A DNA stretch of 64,000 nucleotides from Bicyclus anynana (GCF_947172395.1 NC_069100.1:5151001-5215000); one strand, 5' to 3'; positions 10,120 through 20,880 are shown, counted from the stretch's first letter. Notes: generated from the sequence alone by a model not told the origin. A program made the numbers and translations.

Positions 10120-10450
10120 TGTATTGTCGCCATAAAGTTATAACAAGTTTTCTAGGAAACTTGTTATAACTTTATGGCTTTATTTATAAATAAAATGATT
10201 ATCCCGACAGGTGGAGGTGAGCTTTAATTTGTTTTTGGAAATGGCTGTCACCACTAAACAGTTTTAACAAGTTTTCGCGGAAATTTGTTAAATGTGTTTT
10301 ATAATTATAATTTTCCCATCAGTGGAGCTAGGTATTAAGGTTTATTTATTTTTGAAAGCGTGTCACCGCCCAACAAGTTGATAAGTTTTCGCGGAAAATT
10401 GAAAATTGTGTTTTGTTTTTCAATGTAAATAATTATCCCGACAAAAGCAT
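10120..10450. repeat. Three tandem units of about 115-125 bp, each with a hairpin
   Basis: Each unit contains an inverted repeat on AACAAGTTT...AAACTTGTT and a TTATCCCGACAG-type or TCCCATCAGTGG spacer. In the first unit the stem is perfect over 22 bp (10129-10150 and 10157-10178, loop TCTAGG); the second (about 10265-10291) and third (about 10372-10405) have TCGCGG loops and weaker stems. Confidence 0.75.
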
Positions 10451-10642
10451 GGTGTTCGCAAGTAAAATGCTCTCGCGTAGTCAGGGTAGTCAGCGCTCGG
10501 GGAGTAATTAAAACTTCAGGTGTGACGGTTCCACTATTTCCCTACTGTTACCATACTTTTTGCTTTACAAATAAAATTGTGTTACTTACATTAAATTTTC
10601 ATTTTATTTTCAACCCCTATTTATTCAAAGATTGACCTCTTT

Positions 10643-10947
10643 CGTCATCAACCCATATTCGACTCACTGCTGAGCTCGAGTCTCCTCTCAGAATGAGAGG
10701 GGTTAGGCCAATAAATAGTCCACCACGCTGGCCCAATGCGGATTGGCAGACTTCACAAACGCAGAGAATGAAGATAATTATCTGGTATGCAGGTTTCCTC
10801 ACGATGTTTTCCTTCACCGATTGAGACACGTGATATTTAATTTCTTAAAATGCACACAACTGAAAAGTTGGAGGTGCATGCCCCGGACCGAACCCACACC
10901 TCCGGAATCGGATCAGTGATAGCCCAGTGGATATGACCTCTGCCTCC
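10643..10947 (-). mobile_element. SINE-F with inverted 5' end
   Basis: The minus-strand body runs from the tail at 10643 to about 10910. The missing head then follows in plus orientation at about 10911-10947 (TGATAGCCCAGTGGATATGA). The whole is flanked by GACCTCTTT at 10634-10642 and 10948-10956, so it looks like one insertion with a 5' inversion, as made by twin priming. Confidence 0.75.
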
Positions 10948-10956
10948 GACCTCTTT

Positions 10957-11989
10957 ACAGTCTCTAAATATATAAATAGGCTCTTTGAGGCACTTAGGGC
11001 CTCATAAGCCCTCATGATGATAAAACAGCATAGTCGTCATTCCTCGGAGATAAAACTTCAGATCTTTCATGGCCAATTATTTTCAGACTATTTTTATACT
11101 TTATGATACATTTAAAAATGTGGTAGTTACATAAATTTATCATTTATAGTTTGAATAATGATGTGACCGGAACGAATGCTTCAGTCACAGATTTCGACTG
11201 CCCGATCTAACCATCTACGATAATTCCGTTAATTTACTAAATGTCAACCATATTATTTAGTTATAAATATGTATAAATTATCCTAATGCAAATTGCTTTC
11301 TTAAAAGCCCTTTAATAACAGCCTGTAAGGTACTTTATATCTCATAATTTTGCTCGTTTGCAATTAATAGTCCTCTCGATGATATTATCATAAGAGTTTT
11401 AACATTATCGTTGGGCAAAGTAAGGTTCCATGATTATCTAATGCAATCGTTTATTTTTACTCAATGACCCTAAAAAAGAAATTCGTATAAAAATTTTGGG
11501 GAAACGAGACTCGAACCCGCGACCTCTCGTTTATAAGGTAAGGTATCTTCCCAAAATGTTACAAAATGGTCGTTGGAAGTTAATTCAATATCATTGCTAA
11601 CAATTAATTTACATAGTTTATTATGGGCCTATGATCTAAAATAATATTTTCCAATTAACTGCTAATGCGATTGCAGTGATTACTGAAATGATGTTTTAAA
11701 TTTTGATGCCTATCGTGAATGTTTTAATGCAATTACCGTTATTCGTGGTCCAACGGAATGATGGAAATTAACGGGATTAAGAGCTGTAATTAATGCGCAA
11801 ACCTGACAATTATTGTTAGTTTGCTACTGTGAATTATAATTCGAGTGTAAGGGTCAAAGCACACTTATAATCGATCTTGTTTACTTTTCCCTTCTAGTAG
11901 AGGTGTCAAAGCCCGGGAACTATAGATTTATTTGATCGTGGCAGCTGAAAATGAGGAAAGATATTTTGAACGAGCCCTTATTATTGTTG
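10957..11989. other. No gene seen; one tRNA-like trace
   Basis: AT-rich. Around 11503-11560 an inverted B-box-like GACTCGAACCC with following anticodon-arm-like sequence suggests a decayed SINE head; there is no acceptor pairing, so it is not a tRNA gene. Confidence 0.5.
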
Positions 11990-11997
11990 AGTTAGGG

Positions 11998-12486
11998 CAG
12001 AGGTTTCCAAACTTTATTTTCTCATAAACCACTTATAAATTTAACTAGTTCCGGCTCCCTGCCAAATTTATATCCAAAACCAGACAAAAAATGTTATTAG
12101 ATTCATGAAATGACAGTTTTAAAAATATAACGGTCAACTTGAGCACCTCCTCCTTTTTAAAGTCGGGTAAGGAAAGTGAGAATTGATTACTTAGTAAATT
12201 AATTAACTAATTGTGCTGTGAGTGCATGACAAAAAGTAAAGTAGTCCAGGAAAAAAGTTACTGCACCCAACTTTAATATTTGATATAGCTACTTTCAGCA
12301 CAAGGGAGCAATCCATTTACAAATTGTTTTATTTAGAAAACTCCCCATTAGGTATGAAACCAGATGAATTTTCATGGATCCCCGCGTACAAATCGTGAAC
12401 GCCCTTTTATGTCACGTCAGCGTAGACCCCCGCCGAGTTTACCGTAGACCCCTGGGGGTCTACCTGGACCACTTTGGGAGTCGATG
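11998..12486. mobile_element. hAT-like non-autonomous element
   Basis: Starts CAGAGGTTTCCAAACTTT and ends in CCACTTTGGGAGTCGATG, imperfect inverted termini of hAT type. AGTTAGGG (11990-11997) and GTTTAGGG (12487-12494) fit a decayed 8-bp duplication. Near the right end TAGACCCC/GGGGTCTA is a short palindrome. A 98-codon frame crossing its right end has no transposase features. Confidence 0.6.
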
Positions 12487-12494
12487 GTTTAGGG

Positions 12495-12987
12495 CAACCA
12501 AAAAAACAAACTCCCTAAATAGGTATTTATATTTTTATTGGAGACATATATGTACGAGGTTACTTAGACCCCATATCACATCGAACGAAGATATAGACTT
12601 TACTTTAAAAAATATAATAATGTACATATTTCTTAGAATTTTCATCACCCGAAGCAATTTCCAAGCGTAGTAAATAGCAGAAAAGATTATGAGAGCAACT
12701 TCGCAAGCTAAAGTATTGGAAAAGGAATTATTTATGCGAGCACGAGCATAATTATGTCACGTTGGCATATAAAGCGTTGTATTTCTTATATAATTGACGT
12801 TATCGCGACACGCGGCCTGACTTTGTACCTCTGTGTTTCTATAACAAATCGCATTGCGGTTTGTTTGGTACGTGTGACATATTTTTTGTATCACTTGGGA
12901 AATATTTTAGTTATAGACTTGTGACCTGTGAAATGAACCAACGTGAATAACGCTTATATGGCTGACAGCTCGCAGACTTACTTTTTT
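12495..12987. other. No gene seen
   Basis: AT-rich single-copy-looking sequence. Confidence 0.5.
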
Positions 12988-13290
12988 AACGGCCTCCGTG
13001 GCGCTGTGGTATGCGCGGTGGATTTACAAGACGGAGGTCCTGGGTTCGATCCCCGTCTGGGCATATTGAGATTTTCTTAATTTGTCCAGGTCTTCGACCG
13101 TGGCTAGTTACCACCCTGCCGGCAAAGACGTACCGCCAAGCTATTTAGCGTTCCGGTACGATGCCGTGTAGAAACCGAAAGGGGTGTGGATTTTCATCCT
13201 CCTCCTAACAAGTTCCATCTTAGACTGCATCATCACTTACCATCAGGTGAGATTGTAGTCAAGGGCTAACTTGTAAAGAATAAAAAAAAT
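12988..13290 (+). mobile_element. SINE-A, near full length
   Basis: Head GGCCTCCGTGGCGCTGTGGT at 12990, B box GGGTTCGATCC, body to the tail at 13290. Part of the mid-body (GGCTGGTGGGAGG) is missing. Confidence 0.88.
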
Positions 13291-13355
13291 TTTTTTTTTA
13301 TTAATTTACAAGACATTTACAGACAAGTTAGCCCTTGACTTCAATCTCACGTGAT
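13291..13355 (-). mobile_element. SINE-A tail fragment, tail-to-tail with previous copy
   Basis: T-run, then ACAAGTTAGCCCTTGACTTC and the start of the body in the opposite direction. The A- and T-runs abut, making an inverted pair. Confidence 0.75.
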
Positions 13356-13435
13356 ATTGATACCGATATTCCTTTAATTCTCTAAAGTAGGTTAAAATTA
13401 AGCTTAAAGATTAAATGTGACTACATCCATTCCAT

Positions 13436-13655
13436 TTTTATAATATTAGTAGGAATGGATGTACCATTCCTACTAATATTATAAATATGAAAAAGTCTGT
13501 CCGTCTGTTATTCTAAGGCGACTTAGCCTGAACCTGTTGATTTTTATCCCTGGAAAATCAATTCCTTTTTTTAAAAAGAAATTAACGCGAACAACGCAAT
13601 CGTCCACTAGTTATAATAAATACCCCATACAAGCATTGGGATTGTAAAAGAAAGA
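13436..13655 (+). mobile_element. Helitron-like unit P1 with inverted 5' end
   Basis: Begins with a head-to-head inverted repeat: CCATTCCTACTAATATTATA (13464-13483) mirrored at about 13439-13458. It then carries GTCTGTCCGTCTGTTATTCT and ends at CGTCCACTAG (13610, before T), a Helitron-type end, followed by a segment ending near AAGCATTGGGATTG shared with P2. Confidence 0.5.
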
Positions 13656-14182
13656 CTACTAATATTATAAATATGACTGGTTGATAAGTAAAACCTACTA
13701 TAATGTCAAAGAACTATTAAAATAATAATTGTAAAAATGTTAATTGTAAAAATAATGAATTTTGTATATTGTATTGCAAGTGTAACTTTATTTTATTTTC
13801 ATTTTTAATTTAATTTGGTAATTATGACTATTGGTGTTATTTTTTCTTTTTTATTTGTAATTTCATTTAATTTAATTTAGTAATTGTGACTGTATTTATC
13901 TTTTTCTTAATCTCATTTCCTTTTATTTGGTAATTGTGACTATTTGTATTTTTTTATATTTGCACACTATTAATTTAGTGGAATGTTGTATTCTTGCAAA
14001 TAAACAATTATTATTATTGAAAATAAGTCTGTCTGTCTGTTATTCTAAGGCGGCTTAGCCTGAACCTGTTAATTTTTATCCCGGGAAAATCGACTCCTTT
14101 TGGATTGTGTTTTTGGGAATTTATGGGATAGTTATAATAAATATCTAAATAATACAAGCATTGGGGTTTGTAAAAGAAAGAT
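13656..14182 (+). mobile_element. Unit P2, interrupted by a retroposed tail
   Basis: A second copy of P1 (CTACTAATATTATAAATATG at 13656; AAGTCTGTCTGTCTGTTATT from 14022; CAAGCATTGGGGTTTG near 14158). About 340 bp between 13675 and 14017 is foreign: AT-rich, with three copies of GGTAATTRTGACT and an AATAAA-ATTATTATT tail, like the 3' end of a LINE. No clear target duplication. Confidence 0.5.
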
Positions 14183-14530
14183 ATGGTTTTATTTATCACG
14201 GTGTACATAACGCGTAATGAAGTTTTAAACGCGTCATCCGATATTCATTTACACAATCGAATTGCTTCGTTCCCTCTCTTCGGAAGTTTGCTTCGTATTG
14301 ATTGATGCATTCATTAATTAATGAAGCGACCAAATGAAGCGTTACAAGGATTTGTTTGTCCTTTGTGATGAGTGATCAATAATTCAAGCGTAGACGTGAA
14401 CGTAATAATGTCCTCTTGACAGAATTTCGGTCATATTTCCTATATCAAAAGTATTTGTTACAAGCTCGTATTACTTTACAATGGAAGTGCAGCTTAAGTA
14501 CTTTATGTTCTGTGTTCTTTAAAGTAATAA
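14183..14530. other. No gene seen
   Basis: AT-rich, with ATTAATTAATGAAGCG near 14312 the only palindromic word. Confidence 0.5.
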
Positions 14531-14727
14531 TCTAAAAGTACTAATATTATAAAGCTAAAGAGTTTGTTCTTTGATTGAACGCGCTAATCTCAGGAACTAC
14601 TGGTCCGATTTGAAAAATTCTTTCAGTGTTAGATAGCCCATTTATGGAGGAAGGCTATAGGCTATATTGGCTCCATGTTCCTACGGGAACGGGAACCACG
14701 CGAGTGAAACCGCGCGGCATTACCTAG
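14531..14727 (+). mobile_element. Helitron type G, complete
   Basis: TC 14531 after A14530, CTAG 14724-14727 before T14728. The CCACGCGA...CCGCGCGG hairpin carries a mismatch. Confidence 0.82.
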
Positions 14728-14755
14728 TTATTTATATAGGCGGGCCTATATGTTG

Positions 14756-14930
14756 CAATAGAAGGCTGCTGGGGCAGACGTGTTCTGAAGTGGATACCAT
14801 ACCATCAAGCGCGGTATTGGACGCCCTTTAGTTAGTTGGTCCGGTAGTGCGAAATCCGGGTTCAGCTGGATGAGGGAAGGCGGAGGAGGCCCAAGACCAG
14901 CAGTGGAGAGATTCAGGCTGATGATGAATA
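14756..14930 (+). pseudogene. LINE 3' coding remnant, other family
   Basis: Decayed C-terminal coding end: GAAGTGGATACC, AAGCGCGGTATTGGACG, a CTGGATG segment and CAGCAGTGGAGAGATTCAGG followed by GATGATGA. The order matches the tail of another lepidopteran LINE reverse transcriptase (basic GRP motif, W...W, QQW ending), but frameshifts and a deletion prevent a continuous frame. Confidence 0.45.
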
Positions 14931-14940
14931 CAGAGGCCTT

Positions 14941-15116
14941 AGCCATGTGGCAAGTCGATTTCTACAAACGAAAACTTCGAAAACTAACTAAATATATGGG
15001 AATGACAAATCCGATCGACAACTTAATCACGTGACCTGTTGAGTGTTATTTTCATACAGTTTTTAGTTTTCGAAGGGTTAACGTTTGTAGAAAGAGAATT
15101 GACATGCCACATGGCT
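14941..15116. mobile_element. MITE-like inverted-repeat element
   Basis: Ends AGCCATGTGGCAAGTCGATT and its inverse (ATTGACATGCCACATGGCT) are imperfect inverted arms of about 45 bp, both containing CTACAAACG and CGAAAACTA. The loop holds ATCACGTGACC. The SINE-F that follows was inserted at its right edge. Confidence 0.6.
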
Positions 15117-15121
15117 ACAGG

Positions 15122-15425
15122 ATATGACCTCTGCCTCCGATTCTGGAAGGCGTAGGTTCGAATCCGGTCCGGGGCATGCACCTCCAACTTTTCAGTTGTG
15201 TGCATTTTAAGAAATTAAATATAACGTGTTTCAAACGGTGAAGGAAAACATCGTTAGGAAACCTGCATACCAGAAAATTATCTTAATTCTCTGCGTGTGT
15301 GAAGTCTGCCGATCTGCATTGGGCCAGCGTGGTGGACTATTTATTGGCTTAACCCACCTCATTCTGAGAGGAGACTCGAGCTCAGCAGTGAGCCGAATAT
15401 GAGTTGACAATGATGAATGATGATG
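15122..15425 (+). mobile_element. SINE-F, 5'-truncated, 11-bp duplication
   Basis: Lacks the first 20 or so bases of the head and starts ATATGACCTCTGCC; ends GATGAATGATGATG. Flanked by perfect ATGGCTACAGG at 15111-15121 and 15426-15436. Confidence 0.9.
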
Positions 15426-15436
15426 ATGGCTACAGG

Positions 15437-15892
15437 CCCAGGTACGTAATGAATTCTTAAGGACAATGGATGTCTGCATCTTATATGCATGCTACTAGAT
15501 TTAATTCAATACCTCTTCAATTTAAGTCCAGCCTCATTATCATGGAGTCATTGAGGCTCTAAATTAATACAATGTCAATCTTTTGAAGTAACAACCCATG
15601 AAATTGAAATCTTAAAAAATCCGAACACATTCAAGATTTTAGATCCAGTCATATAAAATAAGTATACCATGAAGTTTCCACAGATACTTTGAGGTCGTGA
15701 AATTTTAACGGAAATCCATAAGAGAATTATAGTCCAATATAACTTGAATATCTTGGGCATGGCTTCAATGAGCCGTCAATTCTATTTACAGCGTCTTATA
15801 AGTTAACAACCGAACCGAAATCTGGTTCAACGGTTAATAACTTACTTGCTTAATGTCTTCCTTCAAACGCTCAAAGTTTCGAGAATTTTCGC
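15437..15892. other. No gene seen
   Basis: AT-rich; two short minus-strand frames have no recognisable features. Confidence 0.5.
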
Positions 15893-16045
15893 TTGCATTC
15901 CCGTGAGAATACGGAGATAAAATATAGCCTATGTTATTCCTCAATAATGTAGTTTTTCATTGGTAAAAGATTTGTTCAAATCACTCCAAAAGTTTCAGAG
16001 CCTATCACCAAAGCAATCAAATCTTTCCTCTTTTATAATAGTCGT
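15893..16045 (-). mobile_element. Helitron-like fragment
   Basis: CCCGTGAGAATACGG, TAGCCTATGTTATTCC, ATTGGTAAAAGAT and CCTCTTTTATAATAG follow the internal order of the long H-type Helitrons; both termini are lost. Confidence 0.5.
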
Positions 16046-16100
16046 AAAATTTTGACTTGATTTTTCGTTTTGCGAGTAATTTCTATAAGGTATTAGAAAA

Positions 16101-16374
16101 CATCCGTGATAGCCCAGTGGATATGACCTCTGCCTCCGATTCCGGAGGGCGTGGGTTCGAATCTGGTCCGGGGCATGCACCTCCAACTTTTCAGTTGTGT
16201 GCATTTTAAGGAATTAAATATCACGTGTCTCAAACGGTGAAGGAAAACATCGTGAGGAAACCTGCATACCAGAGAATTTTCTTTATTCTCTGCGTGTGTT
16301 CACCTCTCATTCTGAAAGGAGACTCAGTAGTTCAAGCTCAGTAGTGAGCCGACTATGGGTTGATAATGATGATA
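16101..16374 (+). mobile_element. SINE-F with internal deletion
   Basis: Complete head with B box GGGTTCGAATC. About 60 bp between the CTGCGTGTGT segment and TCTCATTCTG is missing; ATGATG tail at 16374. Confidence 0.85.
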
Positions 16375-16926
16375 ACATAAAAAAGATGAATGGAAACAGG
16401 TAAACCGTTATGATTTGGCCAAGGGAAATGGGATTTTATAAATACTTCTAGGTTCTTGTAATATATTCAACAATAGAAGTCAGACAGAACATGAGAGCAA
16501 GGCAAGAATTTAACACGAAGAAAGGTATTTTAATCTAACCTGAAAAGGATTTCTCCTGATACCTTGCTTTTATATGCGACCGAATTCCCACATCGCACTT
16601 TCAACTTAAAATACCTAATACGACACCGTGGCGCTCGCATTTTAAAATTCTTTTCCTAGACTGTGGTTAGGAAGGTATTTTATATTTTAGCTTGAATATT
16701 TCTAGAGTCCAATATCGTAGTCACAGATAGGAACTTAGAGTAAACCTATGTACATTTTTTAAACGATTTAATCAGAGGCCTACAGAAAGAAATGTTTTTA
16801 GATGATGGGCTTTTCGACGCGGTGTAAACTAGGCTTTAGATTTGTCAGATGAGACTGTTTTAGAATCCAATTTTGCCAAATATTTTTTGAATTTATGTTT
16901 TTTTAATAATGTATGCCATATCTGTA
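16375..16926. other. No gene seen
   Basis: No recognised element. Confidence 0.5.
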
Positions 16927-17111
16927 AAAATATGACCAATATTCCCGTTCATCTCCAATGAGTCGGAAAAGACTGTCTGAGAAGTGGGTATGAATTGTCG
17001 TACCCACTACTTAGACAGTCTTTAAAAAAAGTCAATAGTCCAGCGGGCGGGGATCGAACCTAGAGATTTCGGTGATGGGTCCGGCCCTTTTACGATAGAG
17101 CTATTAAGGCT
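16927..17111 (-). mobile_element. SINE-D with a foldback insertion
   Basis: On the minus strand: tRNA-like head (AGCTCTATCGTAAAAG, B box GGTTCGATCCC) and a body ending GGAATATTGGTCATATT. Its middle forms a 23-bp hairpin with two mismatches (16968-16990 with 17001-17023) because part of the body is present in both orientations. Confidence 0.65.
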
Positions 17112-17199
17112 TATTATTATAATTATTTGTTTCTTATGTATTGCCATTTAATGTATAGACCGACAGGTAGAAGTTGAACCAAAATTACACTCGCCTGCG

Positions 17200-17400
17200 C
17201 AGGTACAAGGTACAAGGTACAAGATACAAGGTCCGCTGAAGAACCAAAGTGACCGACATAGCTCAGAGAGTCGCGAAGTTGAAGTGGCAATGGACATGAC
17301 ACATAGTTTGAAGAGCCGGTGGACGTCGGGGTCCCAAAGTGATGGAATGGCATTGGCGACCTCGCACCGGAAACCGCAGTATTGGTCGACTCTGCAATGC
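17200..17400 (+). pseudogene. LINE-L fragment preceded by an ACAAGGT minisatellite
   Basis: About five copies of a 7-bp word ACAAGGT (17202-17232) lead into LINE-L coding sequence (AAAGTGACCGACATAGCTCA to GTATTGGTCGACTC). The C-terminal end is missing. Frames on either strand are remnants. Confidence 0.65.
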
Positions 17401-18986
17401 AATGATTTCCATTTATATATCCATGTTTGTCTGTGGACATCTGTCAGTCGACAATCTCTGAGAGAGCTCGCGGTAGAACTGTATTAGTAAGTTAAGTGGT
17501 CGTTCCGCTAATGATCAATAGTGTTACTTTGTGTATCTGTCTTCCTTGACACGTAAATCTTAGAACCTGCTCTGAGGCTATGGCTTCTCTGTCATCAGAA
17601 GTGGAATTTAGTCTGTCTGCCGACACATACCTACATATAGATATAAAGACAAAATTGTGCATGTGTAGCCTATTATTGGGATCACTTTTTGCGGTGATTT
17701 TGTAGGGAAGTAGACGTAACCGATCTATAGTATCAAATTATCATTGCATCAATGTTCTTTCAACAGTAAAAATAGTAGGTAATTTTATCCAACTGGTACT
17801 AACATTCCCAGTAAAAAAAAAGAAAGTTGTTCTGCATAAAAGACGGTCTATAAAAACTGAAGATTTTATACAGACCACCATTCCAGCAATGCTCAGCACT
17901 CAGGCACTCTGTCGAGAACAAACTGTACTAAGCTCTTCACTCGAGTTTTCCCTCAGTTACAAAGTAGAAGTCTAAATCTTATACCAAAGCTGCAAGCAGT
18001 AAGAGCGTGAAGTTCTTCGAATTCTTAACAACAAACTTTGGATTGGCTGCTACTATTTGCTCCATTTTGCTCCATTCACCTTATCTATACTATTTATGTA
18101 CTGCGATACTGCTTAGGAATTAATTTTTTAATTGTTTAATAAATTACGAAGTAATGAAGTAACAAACTTTATAACACATTTGCTCGTAAAGTAGGTATCG
18201 CTTATTTCACCAATTTCAATATCGTAATGTACATATCTCATTGCGTACATGAATAACCAGGGGGCCAGGAGTTTTTGCTCGCAATATATTTTCAACGTTG
18301 TAATTTTCTCTACTATGAGAAATTAATATGTCCTTAGACGCCAATTACTTAATTTTCTAACACTTTACTTTGAAGAAATTGAAGGTTGAATATTAATCCA
18401 AGTTTATGAATATGGGAGGAAGATTTTTTTAGCGAGGATGGCAAGCAGCTACGCGTGATGGAGATATAATCTGTCATAATATCCTGTGGATTTTTTTTTT
18501 TATTAGGACAATCGAGTGTCTCATCCCTAACCTGCCATCAAAGTCTCACACACGGAGCAAGAACTGTCAAGTTATAACTTTTTAAATAGTGAAGTAGGTC
18601 TGGAACACACAGTCCCTTACAAAAATGCAAGAAAATAGCTTAATTATTATACAGCCAGCGTTTGGCTTGGCGCCAAGTTGAATATTCTCACGTTACTGTT
18701 GCTAGAAAATAATTACAATTTTTCAGGTATTCCGTGATTTCGCCTTCAAGCTAAGCCTTTTTTGTACTCTGTTGCAAAATTACAGGACGCGGTGTGAACA
18801 CCTATTTGAAAGTTTCGTGTGAAAATTTCTTTTTTCTGTGTTTTTTTTTAATCCAAGCGAGCTAAGTGAAACATTGTTACATGAACTTTTGTTATGTAAC
18901 GCAAAAAGTAACTAAGACAGTTTTTATTTCTGTTATTCGGTATTATAGGTACAAGTTTTTGTTTGACAGTTTTAATATTTTTTAAC
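17401..18986. other. No gene seen; holds one half of a direct repeat
   Basis: AT-rich. Segment 18176-18255 (CACATTTGCTCGTAAAGTA then CCAATTTCAATATCGTAATG) recurs diverged at 18987-19055, suggesting a small dispersed or duplicated repeat. A poly-T run at 18490 could be a retroposon tail, but no head was found. Confidence 0.45.
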
Positions 18987-19055
18987 ACATTTGCTCGTAA
19001 AGTATCTCTTATTAAACCAATTTCAATATTGTAATGTATCTCATTACGCACATGT
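18987..19055 (+). repeat. Second copy of the 18176 repeat
   Basis: Matches 18176-18255 with about ten bases deleted; same orientation, about 810 bp downstream. Confidence 0.6.
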
Positions 19056-19204
19056 GCCGTAAAGTAATTTAAAACGTTTATTATCCGTCTAAAAACGAAT
19101 GGTACTTTTTTAATCTTAGTTCCAGGCAGAAAAATTAGGCAGAAAAATTCCGCCATAAAACATTTTGTGAATAAAATTAACATTGTGAGTGTATGTTTGT
19201 GTAA

Positions 19205-19440
19205 GTTTTTTTCTTTTATTACTTGTGTGTGGACAAATAAAAATATATTTTATTCTATTCTATTCTAAGTGTGTATGTTTGTTCCTCCTTTACGCTGCGT
19301 ACTGAAGCGATTTGGCTGAAATTTGGAAAAAAAATAGATTTTACTCTGAATTAACACAAAGGCTACTTTTATTTCGGAAAAAGACCATGGTTCCCGCGGG
19401 ATTTGTGAAAAACTGTATTCAACGCGGACGAATGCTTAAG
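19205..19440 (+). mobile_element. Helitron type H fragment after a TTCTA-tailed remnant
   Basis: 19241-19265 is (ATTCT)n, a retroposon-like tail. From 19266 the type H interior follows (GCGATTTGGCTGAAATTTGG, CATGGTTCCCGCGGGATTTG, ACGCGGACGAA), ending before CTAG. The next 60 bp resemble the interior of a long-form Helitron. Confidence 0.55.
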
Positions 19441-19562
19441 TTATTCCCTGATAATGTAGCTATCTATTGGTGAAAGAATATTTACAATAAGATTGCTAAG
19501 AAGAAGTCCAATAGTTATTGAGTTGTTCGTTACATACAAAAATCGTTCCTCAATACAATTTT

Positions 19563-19827
19563 GACGGCCTCCGTGGCGCAGCGGTAAGCGCGGTGGATTT
19601 ACAAATCGGAGGTCCTGGGTTCTATCCTCGGCTGGGACGATTGAAGTTTTATACCGCCAAGCAATTTAGCGTTCCTGTACGATGTCGTGTAGAAACCGAA
19701 AGGGGTGTGGATTTTCATCCTCCTCCTAACAAGTTAGCCCTCTTTCTTAGATTGCATCATCACTTACCATCAGGTAAGTAAGGTAGGTAATGCATTAAGG
19801 GCAAACTTGTAAAGAATAAAAAAAAAT
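19563..19827 (+). mobile_element. SINE-A with internal deletion
   Basis: Head GACGGCCTCCGTGGCGCAGC, B box GGGTTCTATCC (mutated). About 70 bp of the mid-body is deleted; A-rich tail at 19827. Confidence 0.85.
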
Positions 19828-20457
19828 AGGTATAAGTGTATTTTATTTGTAGAATAGTAAAGCCTTGTTTCTTAAACTTGACTTATAGTGCTCATTCCAC
19901 TATTCCACAAATAGCTTATGAGACGGCTATAAACTGATGGACAGTCTATACCTCAGACGTCGATGGTTTGATCTGGATCTTTAGCCGCTAAGCTATTGAG
20001 TTTTCTCGATTGAAAATATCATAACTTGAAAGCGTATATAAAATGTTTTCGAATAAAAATATATTTGCTCCACAAAAAATATATTAAAAGTAGGAATGCT
20101 AACATGCATAATATACGAATCCATTAAGATTGAAATCAGCGTGTTGACATTGTTGTCATTTTCATTTCAAATGTAATTTTTCACCGCCCGTCAAGTGGTA
20201 ATTAACAAATAAAGGCCTGTGTACACAGGCTTCAAATATTCATCAAAATACGAAACGTATTTTTTTTGATCTAGTCTCCGAAATATCATGAGAAGTCATT
20301 CCCCCAGTCGCCAGATCTTTAGTTTTGTTGCAAATCTTTGCTTTGCAAAGCTATAGACCCATATAGTTCTCTTTAAAAAATCTTTAACGGTGTATTTCGA
20401 AGGAATTTCTCATATTATTACGAGAAAAATATAAAAAAAATATTCATATTTTAATAA
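19828..20457. other. No gene seen
   Basis: Weak SINE-D-like words (AGCCGCTAAGCTATTGAG near 19982); otherwise unremarkable. Confidence 0.45.
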
Positions 20458-20580
20458 CATTATTATTATTATCATTAAACAAAATAAAACACGTGACTTA
20501 ACTAACCTAATAGTATGGTTTCGGTTGAATGGGGCGCTGCCTCAGCTCAATGCCACAGCTGAGTTAAATCTGATACCTTC
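20458..20580 (-). mobile_element. LINE-N 3' end
   Basis: On the minus strand GAGGCAGCGCCCCATTCA then an AATGATAATAATAATG tail. The same end, better preserved, lies at 57785-57994. Confidence 0.6.
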
Positions 20581-20832
20581 TAAAGCATCCACAGTCCAAA
20601 CTTCATAATCGGCTAGCGTACAATAATAGGACCATAGACTGAGTAACTTCAGCCTTCCTTCTGGCTCTCGGTCTACAAGTTCATATTAGGCTCTCAGACT
20701 ATTCAAACAAAAAATACAACCAGCCAATTCACTAACTTTGACGTTTATTAACAAATGTTATCCGATGCCTATTATAACGTGACGGGTAGCAGCGACTGTG
20801 AATGTACCATAACTTTGTGTTAGAGGAAACGT

Positions 20833-20880
20833 GTTACGCTGCCTAACAAAGAACTTCAGTTCTTTTTTAGGCAGCGTAAC
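20833..20880. repeat. 48-bp hairpin
   Basis: Arms 20833-20855 and 20858-20880 pair over 14 bp (GTTACGCTGCCTAA), one mismatch, then 8 bp, with a 2-base loop. Either a small foldback or a product of template switching; no flanking transposon ends. Confidence 0.85.

Noticed and set aside
16101..16180. tRNA gene (B box GGTTCGAATC)
   Set aside because: No acceptor or T-arm pairing and followed by a SINE body; the same holds for all tRNA-like heads in the window.
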